A stretch of 64,000 nt of DNA, from assembly GCA_944474755.1 (NCBI GenBank), contig OX104124.1, positions 1,674,001 through 1,738,000 of the forward strand, in the 5' to 3' direction. Source of the stretch: Limnoperna fortunei. Its lineage: Eukaryota; Mollusca; Bivalvia; Mytilida; Modiolidae. How positions within the stretch are numbered: the first letter of the stretch is position 1; every line of letters starts with the position of its first letter. A program made the position numbers and the translations under genes. A model generated the notes under the pieces. It did no database searches, was not told the DNA's origin, and saw only the letters and a list, made by a program, of their open reading frames with translations. Shown piece after piece: positions 22,997 through 34,195 of the stretch.

Positions 22997-23441
22997 TACG
23001 ACGGCTTATTCGTGCCAAACAACAAAATAGAAAAAAATTCTTATTTCGTTTGAACGGTTTATTAAATCGTTTACACGATTTATTAATTCGTTTGAACGGT
23101 TTATTAAATCGTTTGAACGGTTTATTAAATCGTTTCAACGATTTATTAAATCGTTTCAACGATTTATTAAATCGTTTCAACGATTTATTAAATCGTTTCA
23201 ACGATTTATTAAATCGTTTCAACAATTTATTAATTCGTTTGAACGGTTTATTAAATCGTTTCAACTATTTATTAAATCGTTTGAACGGTTATTTAAATCG
23301 TTCAAACGATTTAATAAACCGTTCAAACGAATTAATAAATCGTGTAAACGATTTAATAAATCGTTCAAACGAAGTAATAAATAGTTTAAACGAAATAAGA
23401 ATTTTTTTCTATTTGTTGTTTGGCACGAATAAGCCGTCTTA
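22997..23441. mobile_element. Palindromic element built from 21 bp units, 6 bp target duplication
   Basis: Outer inverted repeats of about 52 bp begin TACGACGGCTTATTCGTG on the left; the reverse complement of the right end begins TAAGACGGCTTATTCGTG. GAACTG flanks both ends (22991-22996 and 23442-23447). Between them lie about 12 direct units of the type TTTATTAAATCGTTTCAACGA and then about 5 units inverted, meeting near 23293. Because the unit is 21 bp, both strands stay open (118 and 130 codons, repeating NDLLNRF or NKSLKRF). These frames are probably a consequence of unit length, not genes. Confidence 0.85.
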
Positions 23442-23604
23442 GAACTGAAATAGACATCTGGTAAGATTGAATGTATTCTTTGAAGTTTCATTGACGTATG
23501 ACAGCGTTTACGGAAGCACAGTTTTAATGAATCACAGAGGTACATCATGATGAAAATATGAGCATGGTTAAGGGTTGGGGTTAAGTACAAAAGGATAGTT
23601 GTCG

Positions 23605-23710
23605 ATACTCTTCGATACGATACGAAAGCTTTATTTTCATTCGGCACAATTTATACAACATATAACACAAGTTCTAAAAACAACAACACCAATCTTGATT
23701 GATACATTAA
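23605..23710 (-). mobile_element. LINE 3' end fragment
   Basis: A CGATACGATACGAAAGCTTTATTTTCATTCGG start (quoted parts: GATACGATACG and AAAGCTTTATTTTCATTCGG) matches AAAGCTTTATTTTAATTCGG at 31201-31220 of the LINE end there. The pentanucleotide-type tail on the left fits a 3' terminus on the minus strand. Sequence further right (to about 24000) is unassigned. Confidence 0.55.
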
Positions 23711-24005
23711 ACAGTAAATAAGCAATAGTAGATGTAAATCTACGTTTTAAAAAGTAAAAGCTGAATATTCCAAAGATCTTATATTGAAATTAAAAACTGA
23801 AGTTTCCACTTAAACCCTACCAATGATTGAAAATCAAGAACCGAGTTTTCTACATTTCTGTTTCTTCTAAATATATGTTACATATCTTTATGGAAGTAGG
23901 ATTTCTCCAGCTCTTCTGTTCTAGAATACTTTATAGCAGAACATCTGTCAATAGAACAACACTTAAACATTCTGGGCAGCTTGTCCTTATCCAATAATAT
24001 TCTTG

Positions 24006-25262
24006 ATCAATGTACTGGTGGTGGCGATCATTCCAATCAATACATTATTGTATTACAAGATGAAACAAGCGCCAAGTTTTATAATAATATTACACCCGAT
24101 TGTGTATTAAACACGTATACCGATTAATGTATTGGTGTACAACTCATCTTGTAATGATCAATGACAACAATTACGATGACTTCACGCAAAATTTAAAGTT
24201 GACTGAAACAATATAATTGTATAAAATTTAGGAATCGGTATTCGGTATATGCCCTGTTCCGGCTTAAAGACGACGAACTGTCTTAGACTTATTCAATTTC
24301 TCCGTCTGTATTGTCTATATAATCGAATTAATTATTTCCAATGTCAATATTATCAAAACAGAAGAAAGATTTATATAGAAGTCTCAATAATAAGTTTACG
24401 CTAATACAGTTTTAGGAAATTTTCCATGTGTAAACTCTGGCGACTCGTTCACAATATAAATCAAGTAAGCAGAATCAGAATCAGAAATTTTATTGGAATA
24501 AAATCCAAACAATTGGATTGTCACCAAAACTTATATACAAGTACATATATAAAATATCGCAAGACCATGGCAATGTTACATTAATAGAACATACAATTAT
24601 AAAAAAGTTCACATATAGATAGATTATGATCACGTGATGATAGTATTATCTTATTATAAACTGACCATTTTACCATGCCTCCTACCAAGAAAGTTGAAAT
24701 GAAAGAAGACATTGTGAACTTAGCACCCCAGTATAGTTGAATAAAGTTGAAATTGGTATCTAAGACTGCTTTGCTAGTTCACATCTCTTATTGTACATTA
24801 TACTAATTCCATTTATAATAACTTGACAAATGTCGTATTCATTACAGGTAAATATGTAGTAAGCATGACTTTATGACAAGTGTGAGGGTGTCGCCGAATT
24901 TGATAAATTCCTAGAACACAGTAATTAATCCATACAATTCTAAAAAATAGTCTGTGCGATTTTTAGAGCAGATAACAAGTTACAGAAACCCGTTTAGTCC
25001 TTAAAATTTACCTAGGAACATGTAAAGTATAGTCTATAGATATTAATAGAAAAATTAATTTTGCGTGAAGATACATCAGAATTGTTGTCATTGATCATTT
25101 ACACCAATACATGCATAGGTAAAAGAGTTTAATACACATTCAGGTATAACGTTATATATAATAAAACGTGGCGCTTGTTTCATCATCTTCTAGTAATACA
25201 ATAATGTATTGAGTGGAATGACCGACACCACCAGTACAAGGATCCGGCACCACCAGTACAAG
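24006..25262. mobile_element. Non-autonomous element with about 190 bp inverted repeats
   Basis: The left arm (24006-24197) begins GATCAATGTACTGGTGGTGG and includes AATACATTATTGTATTAC, GATGAAACAAGCGCCA and TTCACGCAAAAT. The right arm (25055-25262) contains their complements in reverse order; its outer end has a duplicated GGATC-GCACCACCAGTACA block. The 860 bp interior has no long frame and carries a LINE-like 3' tail at about 24470-24560. Superfamily is not assignable. Confidence 0.75.
24470..24560 (-). mobile_element. Probable LINE or SINE 3' tail nested in the long-TIR element
   Basis: AGAATCAGAATCAGAAATTT followed by TATTGGAATAAAATCC reads on the minus strand as an AT-rich 3' end finishing in short CTGATT repeats, as in several non-LTR elements. 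It lies between the inverted arms, so it would be a later insertion. Confidence 0.4.
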
Positions 25263-25594
25263 GATCTGCCATTATAAGAAAACATACAAAATACTATGCA
25301 CTGAGACATTTTCTAAAATGAACAATTTACTCCTTAAAATTTGTCCCACAACTCAGGGTTTGCTTACTTTAGTATTTGATGTCACATACAGCAATTTTTT
25401 TTCAGCTATATAATGGCGATGAAATTTTTATTAAAGAAAGATGTCGGAGTAGCGGCTGACCACCCCACGCACCCACAGTGTTGACAAGCCGATGTTAAAC
25501 AGTAAATAAATAACTATTGATGTGAGGCACATGTGGCGATATAAATATCAAGTCTTGTGCTATTATGTAACAGTAAAAAAAATCATAGATTTAT

Positions 25595-25815
25595 AATTGT
25601 TTGTTTGAATGTTGTTTAACACCACTTTCAGCAATTTTTCAGCTATATCATGGCGTCCAATATTTATTGGGTGAGAAAGCCAGAGTACCCGAAAAAAATC
25701 CGATCTTAGGTATGAAAACTGGCAATCCCCCAGTGAGACTCGAACCCACAACCTCAATGTTTTACAGACCATGTGATTAGTAGTAGACGGACTACCTTAA
25801 CCACGCGGCCACCGA
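25595..25815 (-). mobile_element. SINE family A, left member of head-to-head pair
   Basis: From left to right it runs TTTGTTTGAATGTTGTTTAA, CACTTTCAGCAATTTTTCAG, a short body, then the inverted B box ACTCGAACCCACAACC and A box TTAACCACGCGGCCACCGAG. The middle of the body is shortened by about 40 bp relative to the copy at 61120-61385. Confidence 0.85.
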
Positions 25816-25854
25816 GGCCACTAGAGAGTTATGAGAAACAATGCCAAACAGTGC

Positions 25855-26020
25855 ATTTATCAACAATTGCCAGTTTTCCTACCGCAGGTCGGGGGTTTTC
25901 TCCGGGTACTCCGGCTTCCTCCCCCAATAAAAACTGGACGCCATGCCATATGATATAGCTGAAAAATTGCTGAAGGTGGCATTAAACAATATTCAAACAA
26001 ACAAACAAACAAAAAACAAA
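25855..26020 (+). mobile_element. SINE family A 3' half, right member of head-to-head pair
   Basis: It lacks the tRNA-like head. It starts within the body (TTGCCAGTTTTCCTACCGCA), runs through CAATAAAAACTGGACGCC and GCTGAAAAATTGCTGAAGG, and ends in a CAAA-rich tail. It faces away from the copy at 25595-25815. Confidence 0.8.
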
Positions 26021-26404
26021 AAAAAACCCAATTAATTATTGATATGTACAAATATAGATATTCTTGTAGACAAAAAGAAGAGGGATTTCAGAAAATAGGG
26101 CTTGCGAATTTACTCTGAATGTCTTTTGTTAGAAACAATCCGAATATCTTTTACCTCCGAACTGTCCCCACGTTTTATGCATGGAGAAATTCAATTTAAA
26201 GTATTTGTCTGCTCGTTTGTTCGAATTAACAATTAGCTCACGAATACTTTGACTGTTAGGTGATTGTGAAACAGGGGGAATAGACTATGACCGTGTAAAA
26301 ATGTGTATTGAGAAGAATTTCAGCTCTATTCAGGACGAGACAAAGTAAACAAACAATAAATCAACGGAAAATATAAGGACAAATGGGCATATAATTATTA
26401 ACTC

Positions 26405-26590
26405 GTATCTGTAATGGCTTGTCAACACTGCTCTTGTGAGTACTAGTGTTAGTGTATGTATGAGTGTGCTCGACTCAAAGTTATTTTACAAGGACGGACA
26501 ATAATCTTGCTCGTCCTAGGTACTACGGCTCCTCTACCACCCAAATAAAACTAGACATAATTATATAGGAGATTGCTGAAACCTATTTCA
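26405..26590 (+). mobile_element. Decayed SINE family A copy
   Basis: Relics in order: TTGTCAACACTG, GTGTGCTCGACTC, AATAAAACTAGAC and GAGATTGCTGAAA. Both boxes are destroyed. Confidence 0.5.
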
Positions 26591-28130
26591 ATTAAATATA
26601 TCTTTTCTTGTACGGTTACACAAACATTTTCACTGCACTCACAACCTTAGCCATGCATGAAAACAGTTGACCAGTGACCTGACCCAGCGTTCCCACACAA
26701 AGAATAAATACATATATTGACCCAGGTGTAGCTATAACTTTCTGTAAGGACCGGTCAATATTAATTGGAAGATTGGGACCAGTGTATTTCAAATTATCAT
26801 GTCATATCTTCTAAAAATAAAAAATATCGCTGTCCTACATCAGATGTGTTAAAAAGGTTGGTGTGTCCTAGCTAGGGTATAATAATATGTTTACAATTCA
26901 ATACAATTGTATTTATATTTGTTAAACAAATGTATAGATAACTGTATGTTGGTTTTGAACTAAAACGTCAGAAAAAATATTGTCTTTTTTGCATTGATGA
27001 TATTGTTATGGAAAAAAAAACTTGTTACCCTATCAGTACTGAAACTAACAAAACTTTAAGTCCAATTTAAATACGGACATACAATGTACGTCTCCTATTG
27101 TATTTTGCCCGGGTCCCCCACCCCCAACACATATTGACTGGTCTATATATCTACATCTACATTATACTTCTGAACATCTATGTGCTGATGATTACTAAGG
27201 AATCATGACCGTGACAGGGAATTTAAATTCCAAACATTTAGTTAACTTATATACAAGGGAAAAAAAATTCCTCAAATAATATTAATAAGATAAAAATATT
27301 TTTTTGTTATTTTATTGAGGTATAAAAAAGCTTTGGCACCATACTTAAATGAATCTAAGTCTGGGCTTGTCGGGACATTGTATGGTAGGGAATTTCTACA
27401 ACCTTACAATGACCTTGGAAAAAATGAATATTGGTGGTAGTTCTTAGGGGAGGAATGTAGTAAGAACTTGTGTTCTCTCGTAGAGTTATACACCTTTATA
27501 TTAACTCTGTATCCAGGCCTGTCCTGTATGTCTGGTTATATTAAATATGTGGTATCATTATTTTTTCTTATAATGGACTTGAAAGTTTATATTGGTAAAC
27601 ATTTGAAAATAATTATAACACTCAACTAATTAAAAATGAAATAGAATCTATTGGTGAATGTTTATTAAAGAAAAAAACATATGTTTATTACGTAGAGAAA
27701 TTTTATTTACTGTTTATTATACCCTATTGTTCTAGTTGCTTCTCAAGTTTCCGTGGATTGTCTTTTAGACAATATCCTTGGTTAGCCGTATTATGTTATT
27801 ACGTTCGTTTAGTTTATTAAAAATATCCTAAAATCTAATTCATCCTTTATAGCCCCCAGATCTTGGGAGTATCTTGATTGACTCGATATGAGAAATATCG
27901 ATAATAAAAGATTTTTAACAATAGATCGTATCGCTTGCCGTACATGATTATGTAATAACACACACAGACACATGTCCACCAGAACGAGGCTAAATAGAAA
28001 TCGACAACACAATCACGTGGAGTTTAAAGCTTTGTTGTTATTTGAAGATAGGTCCGGTGACGTTTATTTTGCTCAAAAGACAACAGTTATTGAATTAAGT
28101 ACCACTTCTTTTGTATAAGTAAACACAATC
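26591..28130. other. Mostly unassigned; short R1 relic at 27725-27830
   Basis: The only repeat relic recognised is CTAGTTGCTTCTCAAG-TTTCCGTGGATTGTCTT near 27735-27765, related to repeat R1. No gene frame is visible. Confidence 0.45.
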
Positions 28131-28134
28131 CGCG

Positions 28135-28140
28135 TATAAA
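28135..28140 (+). promoter_or_regulatory. Candidate TATA box for the GNAT gene
   Basis: TATAAA lies in a locally GC-richer stretch (GCCGCTCGCTGGCTG follows it). The first ATG is 134 bases downstream at 28269, giving room for a 5' UTR of about 100 bases. This is inferred from spacing only. Confidence 0.4.
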
Positions 28141-28268
28141 TGCCGCTCGCTGGCTGTTGCTGGCAGAACGCTCAGAAATTGTGTAGCGAAGTGGAGAACA
28201 ACTAGTCTTCTCAAAAGACATATATCACTGGATATTAGTTCAAGCTGGAAAATACGGAAATATCCAAG

Positions 28269-28329
28269 ATGATGGGAAAATTGTTTTCCTGTTTCCATCG
28301 TCACAAAGATAACAGACAGGACGCATATA
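28269..28329 (+). CDS. Candidate first coding exon of the GNAT gene
   Basis: Two consecutive ATG codons begin a 20-codon frame, MMGKLFSCFHRHKDNRQDAY, with A at -3 of each. The frame ends after one base of the next codon, directly before GTATGT, a good splice donor (28330-28335). The acceptor at 39253-39254 starts an exon needing exactly one base from upstream, so A joined to AA gives Lys and an open frame into the GNAT exon. If translation begins at the second ATG, MGKLFSCF would suit N-myristoylation with a nearby palmitoylated cysteine. Other exons could lie between. The joining is inference; the ORF and splice signals are seen. Confidence 0.35.
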
Positions 28330-28335
28330 GTATGT

Positions 28336-30611
28336 ATATTCGTTTTTTGTTAAAAGATTAGTTTCAGTTATCTTATAATTTACTTGCAAGTTTCTTACAC
28401 ATATTTTAATATTTTGTGATATATTGTACAGTTTATTTTTAGTAGTCCACATCGATTAACAAACGAAAAACATTGTACCCTCAGAAAAAGTACAAATACG
28501 AAATGCGGAGTGGATTTTTAAATTTATTTTTAATTTTCTATACTATATATTATTCGTTCTTAATGGCTGCGTGTGCAACATAGAGATACGACGTAGCTTC
28601 ACAATAAGATCGAATTTAAATAAATTTCATTAATAAGGAAATTATAACAACATAATAAAAAGCCTCTTTATATAGATAGGGTCGCGTGCATCGTGTCGGA
28701 TAATGGAAATTGAAAAAAAAACGCTGCAAGTTTAAAGTCAAATATTTGTCACTGTTTAAATAGTACAGCAATTAGAAACGGTTTAAAATCAGTATTTGAC
28801 ATTTCAATGGTGCGTTAAGCAAATCGTATATAAAAAAAATTCATTTGAAGTTAAAAGTATACAATAATTATGTAAAATCGACCAGGAAGTAGTAACTTTT
28901 ATTTTAAAGTTAGAAACCGAATAAAATAACAAAGCAACATGCACCTATGCTGAATAAATTTAAATGTAATTACGCCCTCTATCAAATACAGTATTGATTA
29001 GCTACCTTAAAATAATATATGAAGAGAACAAACTAAGGACTGAATTAAGTTATCGGGCATTTGTTAAGCCCCCTAACCGCTCCTGTTTCGCTCATCCCGC
29101 CAAAAAATAAAAGAAATTTGTGTAATTATTTGCACTAAAAAATCACGGCTATAAAATACTGCATTTAAATGTAACAATGCAGCGTCATACAATTTGATAG
29201 AGATGTTTATGTTGGGTGCTTACTGTTTCATTTGGCGGGGGTGGGGCGAGGGGGTATTATGTTTTCCTTGTGTAAATAGATGTCCAATAAATAATAATAA
29301 ATTACATTTGCATATAAACTATTCGGTGTTTATTTTATGGAAAAGACATAATGATTGTTCAATGTCATCTGTGATCTTTGATGATCTGGCTTTCATTACG
29401 CTTCGTCACAACCCAAAACGATCTGGATCATTAACTCCTATTGGGTAGTCAACATGTCAAGTGTGAAAATCCCGTCGTTACTCTTGATCAATGAAATGTC
29501 ACTAAACTAAAGATTAAAATAAGAAGATATTCACCTACAGGCAGGAGAAAATTATTGGTGGAAATAAATTTTGCTTTATCAATTTGAATACAGCTGCTCT
29601 AAATAAAGTATCTAAATATTTATGTAAATTTCTAAATCTGTGTTTCATGCATTCCTTCACGATTTTCAGTGATCTGATATAGTCATATATATTTTTTTTA
29701 TGGATAAACGGTATTAAATGCTAAAAGAAGAAAATTGAAAAATATGTTATACATTGGAGGGGAATAAAATAAAAGAGAAAAACCCGATAATCGAATTGAG
29801 GGGCGGAAGGGGGGGGGGGCGTAAGTAAATAAGTTATACACGTGAAGTAAATACTAATTTTGTAAAGAAATGTTGAAAAGAAATGGCAAAGTTGGATTTG
29901 TATTAAGAAATACACAAGAGAGGCAGTGAAATTTTGCTTCACAATGTCGACCATCCCCTTTGAAACTTGTTCAGAATGCCATAAGGATGGAATGTTATCT
30001 CTAAATAAGTAATTCACTGCCGTAGCTAGCTGTACAGTCGGTACGGTTCCTGCCGTACTAGATTGCTGGTACGAAAGCCGCACCAATTGTTTTTGTAAAT
30101 TGAATTAAAAAAAACCTGTTTTCAAAGGGTTATATATACAAATTTAGTCATTCTCTTCAAGTGCCAAGAAACTCACAGAATGCAGATTCCACGCCATTTA
30201 CCACAGACCTTCTGGGGCCTAGCGTCAGACCCCCTTCCGTAAAGACAATAGTTCGTTGGATTGGGGTGGGGGGACTATTGATGTTCCTACTGGTCACATC
30301 TCCGACCGTATCACAATTTATGGGTGCTACGCCTTTGTAATATAGGACGTTAATATTTTGGTGTTTTTCTTTTTTGTCCCTTTGTTTCTTTTAAGTTCTG
30401 ACAGAATGAATTTATTGATAAGTGGTAACATACGATCTTCATTTGTCCTCTGTAATGTTAATATATGTGTACTGTCGCTAGCTTATAAATGCCAAAACAC
30501 AGTTATATGACTGATGTACATTTCGTTGTAACTAGGCCAACATAGATTAATGTTTGCAAGGACATGACCGGAAGTTCTACTTACGTTGATACGGCACAGA
30601 AGAAAAATATA
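28336..30611. other. Intron-like AT-rich stretch without recognised features
   Basis: This is the left part of the putative intron. A poly-G run lies near 29811. Short open frames are chance. No repeat family was identified. Confidence 0.4.
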
Positions 30612-30830
30612 ATTATGTTTGTTTGTTTGTTTGATGGTGTTTAACGCCACTTTCAGCAATTTTTCAGCTATATCATGGCGTCCAGTTTTTATTGGGGGAG
30701 GAAGTCGGAGTACCCGGAGAAAACCCCCGACCTGCGGTAGGAAAACTGGCAATCCTTGTCAATTAAGATTAGAGTCGAATACACCGTTGCCTGCAGCGAG
30801 AATCGAACCCGCAATCTCAGTGTTGATATC
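30612..30830 (-). mobile_element. SINE family A, minus strand
   Basis: Well-preserved 3' and body parts (TTTAACGCCACTTTCAGCAA, ATTGGGGGAGGAAG, CCCGACCTGCGGTAGG) are followed by a B box complement GAATCGAACCCGCAATCTCA. The copy stops before the A box, so it is 5'-truncated. Confidence 0.85.
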
Positions 30831-30942
30831 TCTGACTTTTCATTCATCAATTCGTGTTAATACATTACACAAATACCACAACAAAAACTATATCTAGATT
30901 TATATATCTTTAAAAGATGCATTTTTACCACCAACAAAACAA

Positions 30943-30970
30943 ACACACACACACACACACACACACACAA
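30943..30970. repeat. (CA)n microsatellite
   Basis: About 13 CA units. Just to the right, ATTAGCATACATTAGAG occurs twice (near 30975 and 31048), a short direct repeat. Confidence 0.9.
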
Positions 30971-31182
30971 TTAAATAGCATACATTAGAGTTCCAAAAGG
31001 GTTGACAATTAACATATAAAATAAAACAAAAAAAGTAGACAAATTAATTAGCATACATTAGAGAGACCACATTTATCAGTCCCAAAGACTTACTTTTACA
31101 AATGAAGCAACCACATGCACAAAATCGTCAGAAGCTCTCAAAGTAGTGTAAAAAAACTCATAACATGTGTTTAAATTGTGTT

Positions 31183-31830
31183 TACAATACAATACAATAC
31201 AAAAGCTTTATTTTAATTCGGAACATACATAACAGTACAACACAAGCTCTGATGAGCTTTTTACCGAATACAGATAAACATAACATACATGCATGCATAC
31301 AAATTAAAATGACGTGACAGTACAATAAAATAAATAACATCAAAAGCACTAGCACATGCATAAAGCAACATACAGTTAAAAAAGTAAGATCAAAAGCACT
31401 AGTCTAAGCAACAGCAACATACAGTTGAAGCATAGCATAAAAACGCCTAAAACTGAAGACAACTAAAAATAACTAAGCAGTTTTAAAAATTGAAGACAAC
31501 TAAAAATAACTAAGCAGTTTTAAGCTAAAACTGAAGACAACTAAAAATAACTAAGCAGTTTAAAGCAGAAGATAAAAAACAATTACTTGCAAGCAGAACA
31601 GTGACATTCAGATCCATTCCAGGACTGAATGAGGCTTTTAAACTGATAAAAACTGCCCTCAGTCCTGAAATGGTCTGGAAGGCTGTTCCACATTACAGCT
31701 GCAGCAAATTTAAAGCTTTTCTTACCATAAGTTGATGTTTTTATAAATATTCTCAATATAGTCTTAATCAAAGGTTTGTCTAATCCCTCAAAGTACATAA
31801 GGGACCAAAACAAAAAACCAAGACCCCCCC
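31183..31830 (-). mobile_element. LINE 3' end with C-terminal ORF2 remnant
   Basis: The left edge carries an (AATAC)n tail at about 31184-31202, as expected for the 3' end of a CR1/L2-type LINE on the minus strand. Bases 31583-31813 encode a 76-residue tail containing GKKSFKFAAAVMWNSLPDHF and FYQFKSLIQSW, the pattern (WNSLP then FK) common at the C-terminus of many LINE RT proteins. The region 31440-31565 holds three imperfect units of ACTGAAGACAACTAAAAATA. The upstream part of the LINE is missing. Confidence 0.75.
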
Positions 31831-32134
31831 CCCCTTTAAGTTAAATGGTCTGTCCCTAACTATACTTTATAAAATAGATTGACATTCGTTATTTATCATT
31901 GTTATAATACAATTGTTTGCTTTGCCCAGATACACGCGATTCTTTCAAGTATAATCCAGAATTACGTCACCGTTGTCTGGGACAAGTATTACGCTAATGA
32001 CATTGAAATATGTACCCCATTTTCTAACGAATTCGAGTTTCGAATATTACATGTATAAATTAATTCATCTGTAAAACTCGTTATCAGAATTCGCTTCTTT
32101 GGGTGTTTTTTTGTTGTTGTTTGGTTTAATCTGT
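31831..32134. other. Unassigned stretch
   Basis: No gene or repeat recognised. Confidence 0.4.
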
Positions 32135-32330
32135 CGGTAGCTACGCCCACTTTTATTGCTGGAGTAATTCGCAGTATCCTGTGCTGCAGGAAAACTGCTG
32201 AGGTTGCGGTTCAAGTCTCACTGCGAACAGTGTGTGCTCGACACCCAGAGGTCATGGGTTTTTTCCTCTCCTCCAATAATACAAAATTGAACGCCATGAT
32301 ACATCTGAAAAATTGCTGAAACAAAAAAAT
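32135..32330 (+). mobile_element. Decayed SINE family A copy
   Basis: GAGGTTGCGGTTCAAGTCTC is a B-box relic. It is followed by GTGTGCTCGAC, CCTCCAATAA and CTGAAAAATTGCTGAAAC in family order. Confidence 0.6.
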
Positions 32331-32335
32331 AAAAT

Positions 32336-33135
32336 AATCATCAATTCGAGATACCGTTATCTATCAGAACGAAAATTATTTTCATGTATTCAGTTTCAAC
32401 TACGTGTCCTCAAAGGCGATGCAGGGCTCATTAATTGCTAAGAGGGATTCCGAAGTGATCTTATCTCGGTACATGCACATTTTCTGATTCGTAGGTCGGA
32501 TATCGTTAAATAATGTTTTGATACATGCAGAAAACCACGTGCAGAAAACGCCCAAATGACAGGCCAAAGTTAAAGATTTATTAATCAACATATAAACAAA
32601 GATAATATATATCAGGGTCAGTAAATCCTTCAGTAGTAGTATGTGTGCTCAAGATGGGCATTTGTGCTCTCAAGGACGTCCGTAATTTGTTATCGTGATG
32701 TTTATTAACGATAATAAAATTTGGAAATTGTATCTCTTATTTATAGAGATGAATGATAAAAATGTCTGGTTTTACGATTAATATTTTATTTTCTTTAATT
32801 ACATGTGCAAATTCTAATCGTGCCAATTTTGCATCAAACGTGCACAATTTTCTGTGTTTTTTTAAACACAGTTGGGATATAAAAAGGGCGGCGGTTTACG
32901 GTTTTCATGCTGCAAGGTTAATCTTTGTAACCCGAAGATCTTCTTGAAAATTAAAAATATAATAATAACCAATGCATTTTAGATATGAGGGAGACCTTAA
33001 GCTTAGTCTGTCGCGATTTTTTTGTCAGACCCAATGCGGAACTATGCAAGCTTATCCATAGCAGTCTCATTTTTTTGTGTGGCTGTTTAAATTTCTTGAT
33101 AATTGCCCTTCTTCAGCTGCAATAGTACCAGTAGT
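32336..33135. other. Unassigned intronic stretch
   Basis: No gene or repeat recognised before the minisatellite. Confidence 0.4.
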
Positions 33136-33139
33136 GGTG

Positions 33140-34195
33140 TATTGGAAGCTAATTTTTACCCCATTCTATGCTGTACTAGTTGTAGATGGGAAACCGATTT
33201 TTACCCCATTCTATGCTGTACTGGTGACGGATGGGAAGCTGATTTTTACTCCTTTCTGTGCTGCACTAGTAGTGGATGGGAAGTCAATTATTACCCCATT
33301 CTATGCTGTACTGGTGACGGATGAGAAGCTGATTTTTACTCCATTCTATGCTGCACTAGTGGTTGATGGGAAGCCAATTTTTACCCCATTCTATGCTGTA
33401 CTGGTGACGGATGGGAAGCTGATTTTTACTCCTTTCTGTGCTGCACTAGTGGTTGATGTGAAGCCAATTCTTACCTCATTCCAGCTGCACTGTTGATGGA
33501 TGGGAAGCCAATTATTACCCCATTCTATGCTGCACTAGTGGTTGATGTGAAGCCAATTTTTACCCCATTCTATGCTGCACTGGTGACGGATGTGAAGCCA
33601 ATTTTTACCCCATTCTATGCTGCACTAGTGGTTGATGTGAAGCCAATTATTACCCCATTCTATGCTGCACTAGTGGTTGATGGGAAGCCAATTTTTACCC
33701 CATTCTATGCTGTACTGGTGACGGATGGGAAGCTGATTTTTACTCCTTTCTGTGCTGCACTAGTGGTTGATGTGAAGCCAATTCTTACCTCATTCCAGCT
33801 GCACTGTTGATGGATGGGAAGCCAATTATTACCCCATTCTATGCTGCACTAGTGGTTGATGTGAAGCCAATTTTTACCCCATTCTATGCTGCACTGGTGA
33901 CGGATGTGAAGCCAATTTTTACCCCATTCTATGCTGCACTAGTGGTTGATGTGAAGCCAATTTTTACCCCATTCTATGCTGTACTGGTGACGGATAGGAA
34001 GCTGATTTTTACCCCATTCTATGCTGCACTAGTGGTTGATGTGAAGCCAATTCTTACCTCATTCCAGCTGCACTGTTGATGGGAAGTCGATTTTTTTCTC
34101 TTTTTGTGCTGCACTAGTGGTGGACGGGTAGCCAATTTTTACCCCATTCCAGCTGCACTAGTGATGGATGGGAAGCCGATTTAAACTCCTTTCTA
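33140..34195 (+). repeat. 45 bp minisatellite with higher-order structure
   Basis: About 23 units of 45 bp combine ACCCCATTCTATGCTG, CACTAGTGGTTGATG and AAGCCAATTTTT. Variants GTACTGGTGACGGATGGG and TCCTTTCTGTGCTG recur in a fixed order, giving higher-order blocks (one from about 33480 to 33793, the next from about 33794 to 34070), each closing with a shorter CAGCTGCACTGTTGATG unit. Since 45 is divisible by three, one frame stays open per block (139, about 105 and 90 codons, repeating KPIFTPFYAALVVDG). The frame shifts at every short unit, which argues against a gene. Confidence 0.9.

Noticed and set aside
22908..23442. 118- and 130-codon frames on opposite strands
   Set aside because: They are produced by a 21 bp tandem unit inside a palindromic element, and both strands are equally open.
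23880..24000. Terminal exon on the minus strand (frame DKDKLPRMFKCCSIDRCSAI to a TAA)
   Set aside because: It is short, is cut by a transposon-like border near 24006, matches no family I know, and has no convincing upstream exon.
33077..34079. Repetitive protein gene of three consecutive frames
   Set aside because: The frames follow from a 45 bp unit, break at each short unit, and lie in the intron of the GNAT gene. Two of them lack a proper ATG at the stated start.
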